From the NCBI GenBank assembly GCA_937871825.1, contig CALMOK010000062.1, positions 1,984 through 39,756 of the forward strand: 37,773 bases of DNA, read 5' to 3'. Shown here piece by piece: positions 28,537 through 37,773 of the stretch. Source of the DNA: an uncultured Alphaproteobacteria bacterium. GTDB taxonomy: Bacteria; Pseudomonadota; Alphaproteobacteria; Rhizobiales; Beijerinckiaceae. The notes under the pieces are model-generated. The model was not told the origin of the DNA and searched no databases. It saw nothing but the letters and a program-made list of their open reading frames with translations. The first letter of the stretch is position 1. Each line of letters starts with the position of its first letter. The translations under genes and the position numbers were made by a program.

Positions 28537-30318
28537 TTAGTTGGATTGTCGCCGCAGGAAAGCCGGGATTTCCAACTGGTCGTCCTCCGATACCCGCGGC
28601 ATCGAGGGGCGACCGTGCTGGTCTGCCGAAAGGTGGGCCTGCCGTGCTGGGGCAGCCGGTGCTTGGCGCTTGGCATATTCGGCGTGAACCGAACCGGGCT
28701 GTGGGCTGCGGGGCGTCGAATGAACCGGCAGATGCGGAGCGGCTTGGGCGATCTGCGTGGTCTGTGGCAGGCTGACCTGCGTCCGGTGGGCCGGCGCGGC
28801 GGCCGCGGCGGGCTTGCCGGCCTGGGAATCGTCGCCACGGCTCATGCCGAAGGAGGCGAGCCGCTCCAGCAGGCTGCGGCGCTTGGTTTCCGCCTGGCCG
28901 GCTTCGGGTTGGGCCCGCTGCGCGCGGATCTGTTCCTGCACCGGCAGCGGCAGGTCTTCCACCTGCGGCATGCGTTGCGGGCGCTGCACCTGCAGCGGCG
29001 CCGGTGGGATGAAGGGGCCGCTTTCCATCACCTCGGGGGCACGTGGTGTTTCGTGCTGCAAGGGGGGCTGGGCGGGGAAAACGCTCGCCTTGGACTGGAC
29101 CTGCATCAAGTCGAGATCGTGTGAGGTCGTCACCGGGGCAGGGGGGGCGTATTGGACCGGTGCGGCCTGGACGACCTGCTTGGGTGCCGCCGGAGGGGCG
29201 GCCAGCTCGTAGGCCGGGGCGTGCTGCTCGGGCATCGCGGCCACCCGGGCCGGTGCGGCGGCTTCCGGGGCGCGGGCGATCGTTTGGGCCCGCAACCGGG
29301 CGGTCGCCTCGTTGATGCGGGCCTCGCTCGACGCGAGTTCCTTGGAGCCGGCGGGATGATCGATGCCGGTCGCCACCACGGACACGCGGACGATGCCGTC
29401 GAGGTTGGAGTCGAAGGTGGCGCCCAGGATGATGTTGGCGTCGTCGTCGACCTCCTGACGGATGCGGCTCGCCGCTTCGTCGACTTCGTAGAGCGTGAGG
29501 TCGTTGCCGCCCGTGATGGAGATCAAGAGGCCCCGCGCGCCCTTCATCGACACCTCGTCGAGCAGCGGATTGGCGATCGCGGCTTCGGCCGCCATGATGG
29601 CGCGCTTGTCGCCGGAGGCTTCCCCGGTGCCCATCATGGCCTTGCCCATTTCGCGCATGATGGCGCGGACGTCGGCGAAGTCAAGGTTGATCAGTCCTTC
29701 CTTGACCATGAGATCCGTGATGCAGGCGACGCCCGAGTAGAGGACCTGGTCGGCCATCGAGAAGGCGTCGGCGAAGGTGGTGCGCTCGTTGGCAACGCGG
29801 AACAGGTTCTGGTTCGGGATGCAGATCAGCGTGTCGACGGCCTTCTGCAATTCGTTGATGCCGGCTTCCGCCACCCGGGCGCGGCGCTGACCTTCGAACT
29901 GGAACGGCTTGGTCACCACGCCGACGGTGAGGATGCCCATGTCGCGCGCCGTGCGGGCGATCACCGGTGCGGCTCCGGTTCCCGTACCACCGCCCATCCC
30001 GGCGGTGACGAACACCATATGGGCGCCGGCGAGGTGGTCGCGGATCTCCTCGATGGCTTCCTCGGCGGCCGCGCGCCCGACCTCCGGCTGCGATCCAGCC
30101 CCGAGACCCTCGGTGACCTGGAGGCCCATCTGGATTATGCGCTCGGCCTTGGAGCCCGTCAGGGCCTGGGCGTCCGTGTTGGCGACAATGAAATCGACCC
30201 CCACCAGTCCGGACACGATCATGTTGTTGACCGCGTTACCGCCGGCGCCCCCGATGCCGCACACCATGATGCGGGGCTTCAGCTCTCTCAATTCCGGTCC
30301 CTTAAGATTGATCGTCAT
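28537..30318 (-). CDS. ftsZ: Cell division protein FtsZ
   Basis: [31 protein letters not shown] tubulin signature, long Pro/Gln/Ala linker, C-terminal conserved peptide [15 protein letters not shown]. Confidence 0.98.
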   Translation of the reverse strand: MTINLKGPELRELKPRIMVCGIGGAGGNAVNNMIVSGLVGVDFIVANTDAQALTGSKAERIIQMGLQVTEGLGAGSQPEVGRAAAEEAIEEIRDHLAGAHMVFVTAGMGGGTGTGAAPVIARTARDMGILTVGVVTKPFQFEGQRRARVAEAGINELQKAVDTLICIPNQNLFRVANERTTFADAFSMADQVLYSGVACITDLMVKEGLINLDFADVRAIMREMGKAMMGTGEASGDKRAIMAAEAAIANPLLDEVSMKGARGLLISITGGNDLTLYEVDEAASRIRQEVDDDANIILGATFDSNLDGIVRVSVVATGIDHPAGSKELASSEARINEATARLRAQTIARAPEAAAPARVAAMPEQHAPAYELAAPPAAPKQVVQAAPVQYAPPAPVTTSHDLDLMQVQSKASVFPAQPPLQHETPRAPEVMESGPFIPPAPLQVQRPQRMPQVEDLPLPVQEQIRAQRAQPEAGQAETKRRSLLERLASFGMSRGDDSQAGKPAAAAAPAHRTQVSLPQTTQIAQAAPHLPVHSTPRSPQPGSVHAEYAKRQAPAAPARQAHLSADQHGRPSMPRVSEDDQLEIPAFLRRQSN

Positions 30319-30380
30319 CGTTCCTGGCCTCTTGATTGCTCGGTGCGCTGCCGCGCTCTATCCGTTTTTCCACCCAATAC

Positions 30381-30413
30381 GCGACGCCGCGGGCCGCCGT
30401 CCCGCGCCGTCGC
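30381..30413 (-). other. Intercistronic hairpin between ftsA and ftsZ
   Basis: gcgacgccgcggg-ccgccgt-cccgcgccgtcgc: 13-nt arms, 12 of 13 complementary, 7-nt loop, starting 6 nt past the ftsA stop codon. Confidence 0.65.
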
Positions 30414-30419
30414 AAAACC

Positions 30420-31724
30420 CTAGAAGCTGTCTTTCAACCAGCGCCCGACCCGCGTCATGTAGCCGTCCGTTCCGGTCGCCTGCATGGATGGTTGGCCTTG
30501 AGGCTCGAAATGCTCGATGCCCGCGAACTGCGGGTAGATGAGCAGGCCAACGGCTGCCGCGAAGGCGGGATTCTTCGCTGATTCGGGCAATCCTTGAATA
30601 CCTAAGGGACGCCCGATCCGGACTTGCGGCGAAATAATCCGTCGTGCGGCTTCGGCGACACCCGTCAGCTGGCAAGCGCCTCCGGTGAGCACGAGGCGGC
30701 GGCCGGCATGGGCCGCGAACCCCGCGTCCCGCAGGCGGTCCCGCACGAGTTCGAGGATTTCCTCCACGCGCGGCTTGATGATCCGCACCAGATGGGACTT
30801 CGGCAAATGGCTCGGCTGGTCGGGATCGTCGCCCACGTGGGTGATCGCCACGGTTTCCCGCTCGTCCGAGGCCGACGAGATGGCGGTGCCGTAGAAGGTC
30901 TTCAGCCGTTCGGCGTCGGTCATGCGCGTGGTCAAGCCTCGGGCGAGGTCCATGGTGACGTGGTTGCCGCCAACCGCGACGGCGTCGACGTGAGCGAGAT
31001 GGCCGCCCGCGAACACACCCGTGGAGGTTGTGCCGCCGCCCATGTCGATCAGCGCGACGCCGAGTTCGGCTTCGTCGTCCACAAGGGCCGACAGGCCCGC
31101 CGCATAGGGGGTCGCCACCAAGGCTTCCACCGTCAGGTGGCAGCGTTCCACCGCCAGCATCAGGTTGCGGGCTGCCGCGGCGTCGCAGCCGATCACGTGC
31201 ATCTCGGCGCCGAGTTCGTCGCCGATCATCCCCTTGGGATCGCGGATTCCCCGGGTGCGGTCGAGCGAGAAGCCGTTGGGAAGGGAATGGAGAACGGCCC
31301 GGCCTTGGCGCGCGGTGGTGGTGCTCGACGCCTCGAGGACGCGGTGCACGTCGTAATCCGACACCGCCTTGCCACCCACCGTGACCTTGGCGTTGTAGTG
31401 CTGGGACGACAGCCGACCGCCGGTGGTCGTGACGATCACGCTGCTGACCTCGACGCCCGCCATGCGCTCGGCGGCGTCGACCGCGAGCCGGATGGCGCTC
31501 TCGGCCTCGTCCATGTCGATCACGGCGCCGGCCTTGATCCCGCGCGAGCGCTGGTGGCCGATGCCGAGGATGCGGCAGCGATGGGTGCGCCCGCGCAGCA
31601 TGTCGGAGGGTTCGGCGGGCGCCAGCTTGGCGATCAGGCAGGCGACTTTCGACGTGCCCACGTCGAGGACGCAGAGCACGGCGCTCTTGCGGGCCGAAAG
31701 GGGACGCAGGCGCGGCGGCATCAT
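30420..31724 (-). CDS. ftsA: Cell division protein FtsA
   Basis: SAVLCVLDVGTSKVACLIAKLAP...GIGHQRSRGIKAGAVIDMDEAESAIRLAVDAAERMAGVEV...VALIDMGGGTTSTGVFAGG; start ATG at 31724 or 31721. Confidence 0.96.
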   Translation of the reverse strand: MMPPRLRPLSARKSAVLCVLDVGTSKVACLIAKLAPAEPSDMLRGRTHRCRILGIGHQRSRGIKAGAVIDMDEAESAIRLAVDAAERMAGVEVSSVIVTTTGGRLSSQHYNAKVTVGGKAVSDYDVHRVLEASSTTTARQGRAVLHSLPNGFSLDRTRGIRDPKGMIGDELGAEMHVIGCDAAAARNLMLAVERCHLTVEALVATPYAAGLSALVDDEAELGVALIDMGGGTTSTGVFAGGHLAHVDAVAVGGNHVTMDLARGLTTRMTDAERLKTFYGTAISSASDERETVAITHVGDDPDQPSHLPKSHLVRIIKPRVEEILELVRDRLRDAGFAAHAGRRLVLTGGACQLTGVAEAARRIISPQVRIGRPLGIQGLPESAKNPAFAAAVGLLIYPQFAGIEHFEPQGQPSMQATGTDGYMTRVGRWLKDSF

Positions 31725-32722
31725 TCGTGCGGTCCCTTGGACTTTGGCTTCTTGGCGAGAGCCTCGGCGCGCGCCGCCGCGGCATCGGCCGACAGGCGCA
31801 CGGTGACGCGCGTCGGCCGGCGCAGGTCGACCGAAACCACGTCCTTGTCGAGCAGCTTGGATTGCCCGTCCAGGGCGACGAGCCGGGCCACCTGCTCGGC
31901 ACCGCCGGTTTCCGGCAAGGCGACCTCGACGCCGTTGTCCATGCGCAGGGTCCAGCGCCGGTCGCCGACGAGGATGCCGGCGGCGATGCGGCCCCGCAGG
32001 TCGCCCGCGGCGTCGAGCAAGGCCAGGAACTGGCCGACCTTCGCGTTCGCACCCTGGCCGACCACGAAGGGCAGGCCAATGAAACGGTCGTCGTGCACGC
32101 CGTCGATCACCGTGCCGTCGTTTGAAACGATCGAAAGCTGGCCGTCCTTCTGCCAAAGGGCCACGGGGTCGCGCTCGTCCACGGCGATCATCAGGCGGTC
32201 GGGGAACAGCTTGGTGATCACCGCGTCCTTGATGAGCGGTAACGCCTTCAACCGGTCACGGACGCTTGCGGCGTCGAGAAACAACAGCGAATTCTTGGGA
32301 TCAACCGCGGCGGCCTTTAGGATTTCGTGCTGGTCGAGTTCCTTGAGGCCCGAGATCGTGATGGCGTTGATGGGAAAGCCCGCGACCTTGGCGACGAGAT
32401 CGAAGGGGGAGCCGTTCGCCTCGACGTAGGCGGCGTATTGCCCGCCCCGGACCGCGCCGAAGAGACCCGTGGCGGCGAACAGGACGAGGCTCAGCGCGAC
32501 ACCCACGCCGCCGCGTCGTGTGAGAAGGAGCATGGGATCGCTGGTGCGGCGCTTCGAGCGGCCGCGCGGCGGATAGGGGGTGGATCGCGGCGGCGCATAG
32601 TCCTGGCTGCCACGGGACGGCTCGAACCCACCCGGAACGCCGGCGAAGCGCAGGCGCGACGACCCGACCAGCGCCGAGCCGGCTTCCGTTAACGATCTAA
32701 GGAGGCGTCCTCCACCATCCAT
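31721..32722 (-). CDS. ftsQ: Cell division protein FtsQ
   Basis: Single TM (GVGVALSLVLFAATGLFGAV), POTRA-like FPINAITISGLKELDQHEILKAAAVDPKNSLLFLDAASVRDRLKALPLIKDAVITKLFPDRLMIAVDERDPVALWQKDG; location between ddl and ftsA. Confidence 0.95.
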   Translation of the reverse strand: MDGGGRLLRSLTEAGSALVGSSRLRFAGVPGGFEPSRGSQDYAPPRSTPYPPRGRSKRRTSDPMLLLTRRGGVGVALSLVLFAATGLFGAVRGGQYAAYVEANGSPFDLVAKVAGFPINAITISGLKELDQHEILKAAAVDPKNSLLFLDAASVRDRLKALPLIKDAVITKLFPDRLMIAVDERDPVALWQKDGQLSIVSNDGTVIDGVHDDRFIGLPFVVGQGANAKVGQFLALLDAAGDLRGRIAAGILVGDRRWTLRMDNGVEVALPETGGAEQVARLVALDGQSKLLDKDVVSVDLRRPTRVTVRLSADAAAARAEALAKKPKSKGPHE

Positions 32723-33612
32723 CGGACAAGCTCACCAAATGACAAGCCGGCGTGTGCCGCAAGCTCGGGTACCAGCGAGGTCTCGGTCATTCCGGGTTGC
32801 GTGTTGACTTCCAGCGCGACCAACTGCCCCGTTCCGCCAGGCCGGTCGTCGTATCGGAAGTCGGTGCGACTCACGCCGCGGCAACCCAGAGCCCGATGCG
32901 CTCTGAGGGCCAACTCTTGGACATTTTGGTAAACAAACTGTTTAAGATTTGCCGGAAGCACATGGGTCGAGCCCCCTTTGGCATATTTCGCGTCGTAGTC
33001 GTAGAACTCGCCGGTGTTTGACACGACGTCGATCACGTCAAGGGCGCGGTCGCCCATGACGGCGCAGGTCAGCTCGCGCCCGGCGACAAACGTCTCGGCC
33101 AGGATCGTGTCGCCGAAGGCCCAGTCCTCGCGGCCGACTTCCTGCGGCGGATGGCTCCTGTCTTCCCGCACGATGATGACGCCGACCGAGGATCCCTCGT
33201 TGACCGGCTTGAGCACGTAGGGCGGCGGCAGGACGTGCGACCGCGCGGCGGCGAACCGGTCGACCACCATGCCGTGCGCGACCGGCACCCCGGCGGCGGC
33301 CATCAGGATTTTGGCCTTGTCCTTCTGCATGGCGACGGCCGAGGCCAGGACGCCCGAATGCGTGTAGGGGATGCGCAGGACTTCGAGGATGCCCTGCACC
33401 GTTCCGTCCTCGCCCACCCGCCCATGAAGGGCGTTGAAGGCGACGTCCGGGCGAAGCGCGGCGAGGCGAGCCCCGATGTCGCGCTCGACGTCGAGGCGCG
33501 TCACCCGGTAACCGACCCCCTCCAGCGCGGCCGCGCAAGCCGCCCCGGTGCGCAGCGACACGTCCCGCTCCGCCGACCATCCGCCCATCAGAACCGCGAC
33601 ATGCTGGGTCAT
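32689..33612 (-). CDS. ddl: D-alanine--D-alanine ligase
   Basis: [37 protein letters not shown]...[42 protein letters not shown]...[21 protein letters not shown]. Confidence 0.97.
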   Translation of the reverse strand: MTQHVAVLMGGWSAERDVSLRTGAACAAALEGVGYRVTRLDVERDIGARLAALRPDVAFNALHGRVGEDGTVQGILEVLRIPYTHSGVLASAVAMQKDKAKILMAAAGVPVAHGMVVDRFAAARSHVLPPPYVLKPVNEGSSVGVIIVREDRSHPPQEVGREDWAFGDTILAETFVAGRELTCAVMGDRALDVIDVVSNTGEFYDYDAKYAKGGSTHVLPANLKQFVYQNVQELALRAHRALGCRGVSRTDFRYDDRPGGTGQLVALEVNTQPGMTETSLVPELAAHAGLSFGELVRWMVEDASLDR

Positions 33613-34553
33613 TGAACCATTCCTTTCGCGGCCACGCCGATCCGCTTGATTTCCCAGGCAAGGGAGACGCCGCTGTCCGCGAACACGCGCGCCCGAACCT
33701 CCTCGCCAAGCCCTTCGATGTCGGCTGCGGTGGCCGAGCCCCGGTTGACGAGGAAGTTGCAATGCATGGTCGACACGTGGGCGTCGCCCCGCGTCAGGCC
33801 CCGGCAGCCGGCGGCGTCGATCAGCTGCCAAGCCTTTTGGCCGGGTGGGTTGGCGAAAGTGGAGCCGCCGGTCTTTTCGCGAATGGGCTGCGAGGCTTCG
33901 CGCGCGACCGTGATCCGCTCCATGTCGGCCCGGATGGCGCCAGCTTCGCCAGCCCGGCCCCTGAACATGGCCTCGGTCAGGATCACGTCGTCGGGGATGG
34001 CCGAATGCCGGTAAGCAAAACCCATGTCGCCATGGCTGAACACCCGCACGGCGCCGGTGCGGTCGACGCCGCGCGCCTCGACCAGCACATCCGCGGTTTC
34101 GCCCCCATGCGCGCCAGCGTTCATGCGGAGCGCGCCACCGATCGAGCCGGGAATGCCGCGAAAGAACGCCAGGCCGTCGACGCCGGCGTCGGCCGCAGCC
34201 CGCGCGACCTTCACGTCCGGCACGGCGGCCCCAACCCGAAGGTGGTGGTCGCACTCAACCGCGATGCGGCCAAAACCCTTGCCGAGCCGGATGATCAGGC
34301 CCGGCACGCCCCCATCGCGAACGATGAGGTTGGAGCCGAGCCCGACGGTGGTCACCGGGACGTCGGCGGGAACCTCGCCCAGGGCATAGGCGAGGTCTTC
34401 CTCGTCGGCCGGGACCAGCATGGCATCCGCGTGGCCGCCGGCCCGGAACCACGTCATGGGGCCAAGCGGCTCGTCCCGGGTCAGCCGGCCGCGCAGGCGG
34501 GGCAGGGCGCCTCGCAGCCGGTCGAACCGAAGGTGGGATGCCGAACCGTTCAC
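33609..34553 (-). CDS. murB: UDP-N-acetylmuramate dehydrogenase (GTG start)
   Basis: [65 protein letters not shown]...[41 protein letters not shown]. Confidence 0.96.
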   Translation of the reverse strand: MNGSASHLRFDRLRGALPRLRGRLTRDEPLGPMTWFRAGGHADAMLVPADEEDLAYALGEVPADVPVTTVGLGSNLIVRDGGVPGLIIRLGKGFGRIAVECDHHLRVGAAVPDVKVARAAADAGVDGLAFFRGIPGSIGGALRMNAGAHGGETADVLVEARGVDRTGAVRVFSHGDMGFAYRHSAIPDDVILTEAMFRGRAGEAGAIRADMERITVAREASQPIREKTGGSTFANPPGQKAWQLIDAAGCRGLTRGDAHVSTMHCNFLVNRGSATAADIEGLGEEVRARVFADSGVSLAWEIKRIGVAAKGMVQ

Positions 34554-35959
34554 GCGTGGCCAGCCGCCGCGAGTTGTTCGGGCAAAGCGTAGGCCCACTG
34601 GGTGATGTTGCCGGCTCCCAGAAGCACCACGTAGTCGCCAGGCTGGGCGAGCCCGCGGACGAGCTGCGCCAAATCCTCGGCCGCCGGCAGGGCCGCGACG
34701 CTGCGGTGGCCGTGGGCCTTGATGGCGGCCACGAGATGGTCCTTGTCGACGCCCTCGATGGGCGCTTCTCCGGCCGGGTACACGTCGGCGACGATCACCG
34801 CGTCGGCATCGTTGAAGCAGGTCGCGAAATCGCCGAACAAGGCTTGCAGGCGGGAATAGCGGTGCGGCTGCACGACGGCGATCACCTGGTTGCGCGTGGA
34901 AGCGCGGGCGGCCTTCAGCACGGCCGCGATCTCCACGGGATGGTGGCCGTAATCGTCGAAGATTTGCGCGCCGTTCCAATCGCCGGTGCGGGTGAAGCGG
35001 CGCTTCACGCCGCCGAACGCCGCCAAGGCCTTGCGGATGGTGTCGATCGGGATCTTGAGCTCGTAGGCGACGGCGATGGCCGCCGTGGCGTTCAGGGCGT
35101 TATGGTGCCCCGGCATCGGCATTACGACGTTCTCGATATAGGTGGCGGCCCCGGTTTTTCGATCGCGGATCAGCACGTTGAAGCGCGACACGCCTCCCGT
35201 GAGGTCGATGTCGAGCAGCCGGACATCGGCCTGAGGGTTTTCGCCGTAGGTGACGACGCGCCGGTCCTCGATCCGGCCGACCAGTTCCTGCACGGTGGGG
35301 TGGTCGATGCACATCACGGCGAAACCGTAGAACGGCAGGTTCTCCACTAGGGTGAGAAAGGCGTCCTTGATGGCGTCGAAGGTCTTGAAGTGGTCGAGGT
35401 GCTCGGGGTCGATGTTGGTGACGATGGCGACATCGACGGGCAGCTTCAGGAAGGTGCCGTCGCTTTCATCGGCTTCCACCACCATCCAATCGCCATCGCC
35501 GAGGCGGGCGTTGGTGCCGTAGGCGTTGATGATTCCGCCGTTGATGACCGTGGGGTCGAGGCCGCCCGCGTCGAGCAGGGTCGCCACCAGGGAGGTCGTT
35601 GTGGTCTTGCCGTGCGTGCCGGCGATCGCCACGCAGGTCTTCAGCCGCATGAGTTCGGCCAGCATTTCGGCGCGGCGCACGACTGGCAGGCGCTTTTCGC
35701 GCGCGGCCGCGAGCTCCGGGTTGTCCCGGCGGATGGCGGTCGACACCACCACGACCTCGGCGTCGCCGAGGTTCGCCGCCAGATGGCCGATGCTGATCGC
35801 GATCCCTTTCTGGCGCAGGCGCTGGATGTTGGCTCCCTCGGCGGCATCCGAGCCCTGAACCTTGTAGCCGAGGTTGTTCAACACCTCGGCGATGCCCGAC
35901 ATGCCGATGCCGCCGATTCCAACGAAGTGGATGGGGCCGAGTTCGCGCGGCAGCTTCAT
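34550..35959 (-). CDS. murC: UDP-N-acetylmuramate--L-alanine ligase
   Basis: [34 protein letters not shown]...[21 protein letters not shown]; Mur ligase P-loop. Start ATG 35959. Confidence 0.97.
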   Translation of the reverse strand: MKLPRELGPIHFVGIGGIGMSGIAEVLNNLGYKVQGSDAAEGANIQRLRQKGIAISIGHLAANLGDAEVVVVSTAIRRDNPELAAAREKRLPVVRRAEMLAELMRLKTCVAIAGTHGKTTTTSLVATLLDAGGLDPTVINGGIINAYGTNARLGDGDWMVVEADESDGTFLKLPVDVAIVTNIDPEHLDHFKTFDAIKDAFLTLVENLPFYGFAVMCIDHPTVQELVGRIEDRRVVTYGENPQADVRLLDIDLTGGVSRFNVLIRDRKTGAATYIENVVMPMPGHHNALNATAAIAVAYELKIPIDTIRKALAAFGGVKRRFTRTGDWNGAQIFDDYGHHPVEIAAVLKAARASTRNQVIAVVQPHRYSRLQALFGDFATCFNDADAVIVADVYPAGEAPIEGVDKDHLVAAIKAHGHRSVAALPAAEDLAQLVRGLAQPGDYVVLLGAGNITQWAYALPEQLAAAGHA

Positions 35960-37095
35960 GAGGTCGTGCTTTCGTTTGCGGCCCGGCCACGCCCGGCGAC
36001 GTTGAGGACGAGGTCGGCGAGGCGCTCGGCGGCGTCGGGCAGGCCGACCGAGCGCGCCGCCTCGGCCTGTGGCCTCAGAATGGCGGCCGGATCGGCGAGC
36101 ACGCGGCCGAGTTCGCCGGCGAGCCAAGCCGGGGTGAAGCCCGTTTGCGGGACCACGCTGGCGGCGCCCACGCCTTGCAACATCAGGGCGTTGGCGGCCT
36201 GGTCCTGATCCAGCGCATGAGGGAATGGAACCAGGATGGAGGGTCGTCCGATCACCGCCAATTCACTGACCGTGGAGGCGCCGGCGCGCGCGACGACGAG
36301 GTGGGCCGCACCGATCCGCGCCGGCAGATCGGTGAAGAAGGGGGCCACTTCGGCTTCGATCCGGGCATCCCCGTAGGCGGCGCGCACGCGTGCCTCGTCT
36401 TCGCCGCGTGCCTGTTGAACCACGACCAGCCGACCCTTTGCTTCCGCGTCGAGGCGGGCGAGGGCGAGCGGCACCACGTCGGACATCACCCGCGCGCCCT
36501 GCGAGCCGCCCGTCACGAGGAGGCGCAGCTTGCCATTGCTGAAGTCCGGGTAGGGTGCCATCGCGGCGGCGAGAACTGTCGCCCGAACGGGATTGCCGGT
36601 GTGGGTCGCTTTGGCGGTCACGGCCGCCGAAGCCTTGCCAAGGGTTGCGAAACCGGTCGCGATGGCGTCGGCGCGCCGGGCCAGGAAGCTGTTGGCGCGG
36701 CCCATGACGGCGTTCTGCTCGTGGAGGACTACGGGGATGCGGCGGGACGCGGCCGCCAGCATGGGCGGCACCGTGGGATAGCCGCCAAAGCCGACCACCA
36801 CACAGGGCTCGACGCGGCCGAGGATGCCGCGCGCCTGCAGGGCGCCCCGTCCCAAGGTCAGGATCGCCAAGGGTTTGGACAGGGTCGACCCCCCCGTCGG
36901 CGTCGCGGCCCTGACGGCGTGCACCGCGTCGGCGGGAAAGCTCCCCACATAGGCGAGGGCGCGCGTGTCCGTCATCAATTCAACCGAGACGCCGCGCGCC
37001 TGGAGGACTCGTGCCAGGGCTTCGGCCGGAAAAAGATGCCCGCCCGTGCCGCCGGCTGCCAGCAGGACGGGTCCGCGCCCCATCGTCCTCGGCAT
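35956..37095 (-). CDS. murG: Undecaprenyldiphospho-muramoylpentapeptide beta-N-acetylglucosaminyltransferase
   Basis: [39 protein letters not shown]...[16 protein letters not shown]...[18 protein letters not shown]...[24 protein letters not shown]. Confidence 0.97.
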   Translation of the reverse strand: MPRTMGRGPVLLAAGGTGGHLFPAEALARVLQARGVSVELMTDTRALAYVGSFPADAVHAVRAATPTGGSTLSKPLAILTLGRGALQARGILGRVEPCVVVGFGGYPTVPPMLAAASRRIPVVLHEQNAVMGRANSFLARRADAIATGFATLGKASAAVTAKATHTGNPVRATVLAAAMAPYPDFSNGKLRLLVTGGSQGARVMSDVVPLALARLDAEAKGRLVVVQQARGEDEARVRAAYGDARIEAEVAPFFTDLPARIGAAHLVVARAGASTVSELAVIGRPSILVPFPHALDQDQAANALMLQGVGAASVVPQTGFTPAWLAGELGRVLADPAAILRPQAEAARSVGLPDAAERLADLVLNVAGRGRAANESTTS

Positions 37096-37773
37096 CAGCC
37101 CAGGTCTTCCGGCAGGTCCAGCACGGCGGCCCGTGGGCGTTTGCGCGTGACGGCGATCAGGAACCCCATGCCGAGCGCCAGGGAGATCAGCGACGACCCG
37201 CCATAGGAGATGAAGGGCAGCGTCATGCCCTTCGCCGGCATGAGGTGCAGGTTGACCGCCATGTTGATGCAGCTTTGGACGCCGAACAGCACGACGAGAC
37301 CCGCCGCCGCGAAACGGCAGAAGGGATCATCGTTGCGGTCGGCCAGCATCAGCCCGCGCAGCACGATGAACGCGAAAAGCCCTGCCAGCGCGACGCAGAA
37401 GATCAGGCCGAACTCCTCGCCCGTGACGGCGAAGATGAAGTCGGTGTGGGCGTCAGGCAGGATGCGCTTGACGGTGCCCTCGCCCGGGCCCTTGCCGAGC
37501 CAGCCGCCCGAAAGGAAGCTTTCGCCCGCCGTGTCGACCTGGAAGGTGTCGCTCGCGCCGGGCCCGTTCGAGGGGTCCAGGAAGTGCAGGATGCGATCAC
37601 GCACGTGCGGCACGAGCTTGTAGGCCAGGAACACGCTGACCCTGCCCATGCCACCGAGCCCGACCACCCAGAAAAGGTGCAGCCCGGCCATGAAGAAGAG
37701 CGCCGCCCAGACCAGCGACAGCAGCATGGTTTGGCCAAAGTCGGGCTGCAGAATCAGCGGCACAACTGTGATC
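37095..37773 (-). CDS. ftsW: Lipid II polymerase / cell division protein FtsW, C-terminal part (truncated by window)
   Basis: Frame open to window end: ITVVPLILQPDFGQTMLLSLVWAALFFMAGL...GWLGKGPGEGTVKRILPDAHTDFIFAVTGEEFGLI...MPAKGMTLPFISYGGSSLISLALGMGFLIAVTRKRP: SEDS family; adjacent to murG. Confidence 0.96.
   Translation of the reverse strand, partial: ITVVPLILQPDFGQTMLLSLVWAALFFMAGLHLFWVVGLGGMGRVSVFLAYKLVPHVRDRILHFLDPSNGPGASDTFQVDTAGESFLSGGWLGKGPGEGTVKRILPDAHTDFIFAVTGEEFGLIFCVALAGLFAFIVLRGLMLADRNDDPFCRFAAAGLVVLFGVQSCINMAVNLHLMPAKGMTLPFISYGGSSLISLALGMGFLIAVTRKRPRAAVLDLPEDLG

Noticed and set aside
30358-32079. 573-aa minus-strand ORF overlapping ftsA out of frame
   Set aside because: Arg/Pro/Ala-rich out-of-frame reading of ftsQ/ftsA; the frame ending at 30420 contains the FtsA motifs.
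29152-32429. Long plus-strand ORFs (423 aa, 601 aa) antisense to ftsZ, ftsA and ftsQ
   Set aside because: Shadow ORFs over well-supported dcw genes; no motifs.

Overview
GC-rich window from an alphaproteobacterial chromosome, most likely Hyphomicrobiales/Rhizobiales from gene content and order. It is almost entirely core genome, with four conserved blocks. (1) The 3' end of the atp operon (atpD partial, atpC) faces rppH-priA. (2) A minus-strand translation/transcription operon, rimP-nusA-ylxR-infB-rbfA-truB. (3) A plus-strand group: GT4 glycosyltransferase, GNAT acetyltransferase, a DUF556/MfnB-like + FolB fusion, a BenE-type transporter, then (past minus-strand ubiG) lysC, ptsP, prfA and a secreted protein of unknown function. 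(4) A minus-strand dcw cell-division/envelope cluster, ftsW(partial)-murG-murC-murB-ddl-ftsQ-ftsA-ftsZ-lpxC-bamD-recN. I saw no mobile element, CRISPR array, tRNA or rRNA. The best candidate for new biology is the fusion at 14579-15649. Its N-terminal half resembles (5-formylfuran-3-yl)methyl-phosphate synthase but contains no lysine at all, although that family uses a Schiff-base lysine. Its C-terminal half is an apparently intact dihydroneopterin-aldolase (FolB) domain. Other points worth checking: a rimP leader with an intrinsic terminator behind a good promoter, a possible internal start in lysC giving a separate ACT-domain beta subunit, an 18-bp tandem duplication over the ylxR start codon, several strong intercistronic hairpins, and breaks in usual gene order (no rpsO after truB, no prmC after prfA). 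All family calls come from motif recognition by eye; no database search was run.
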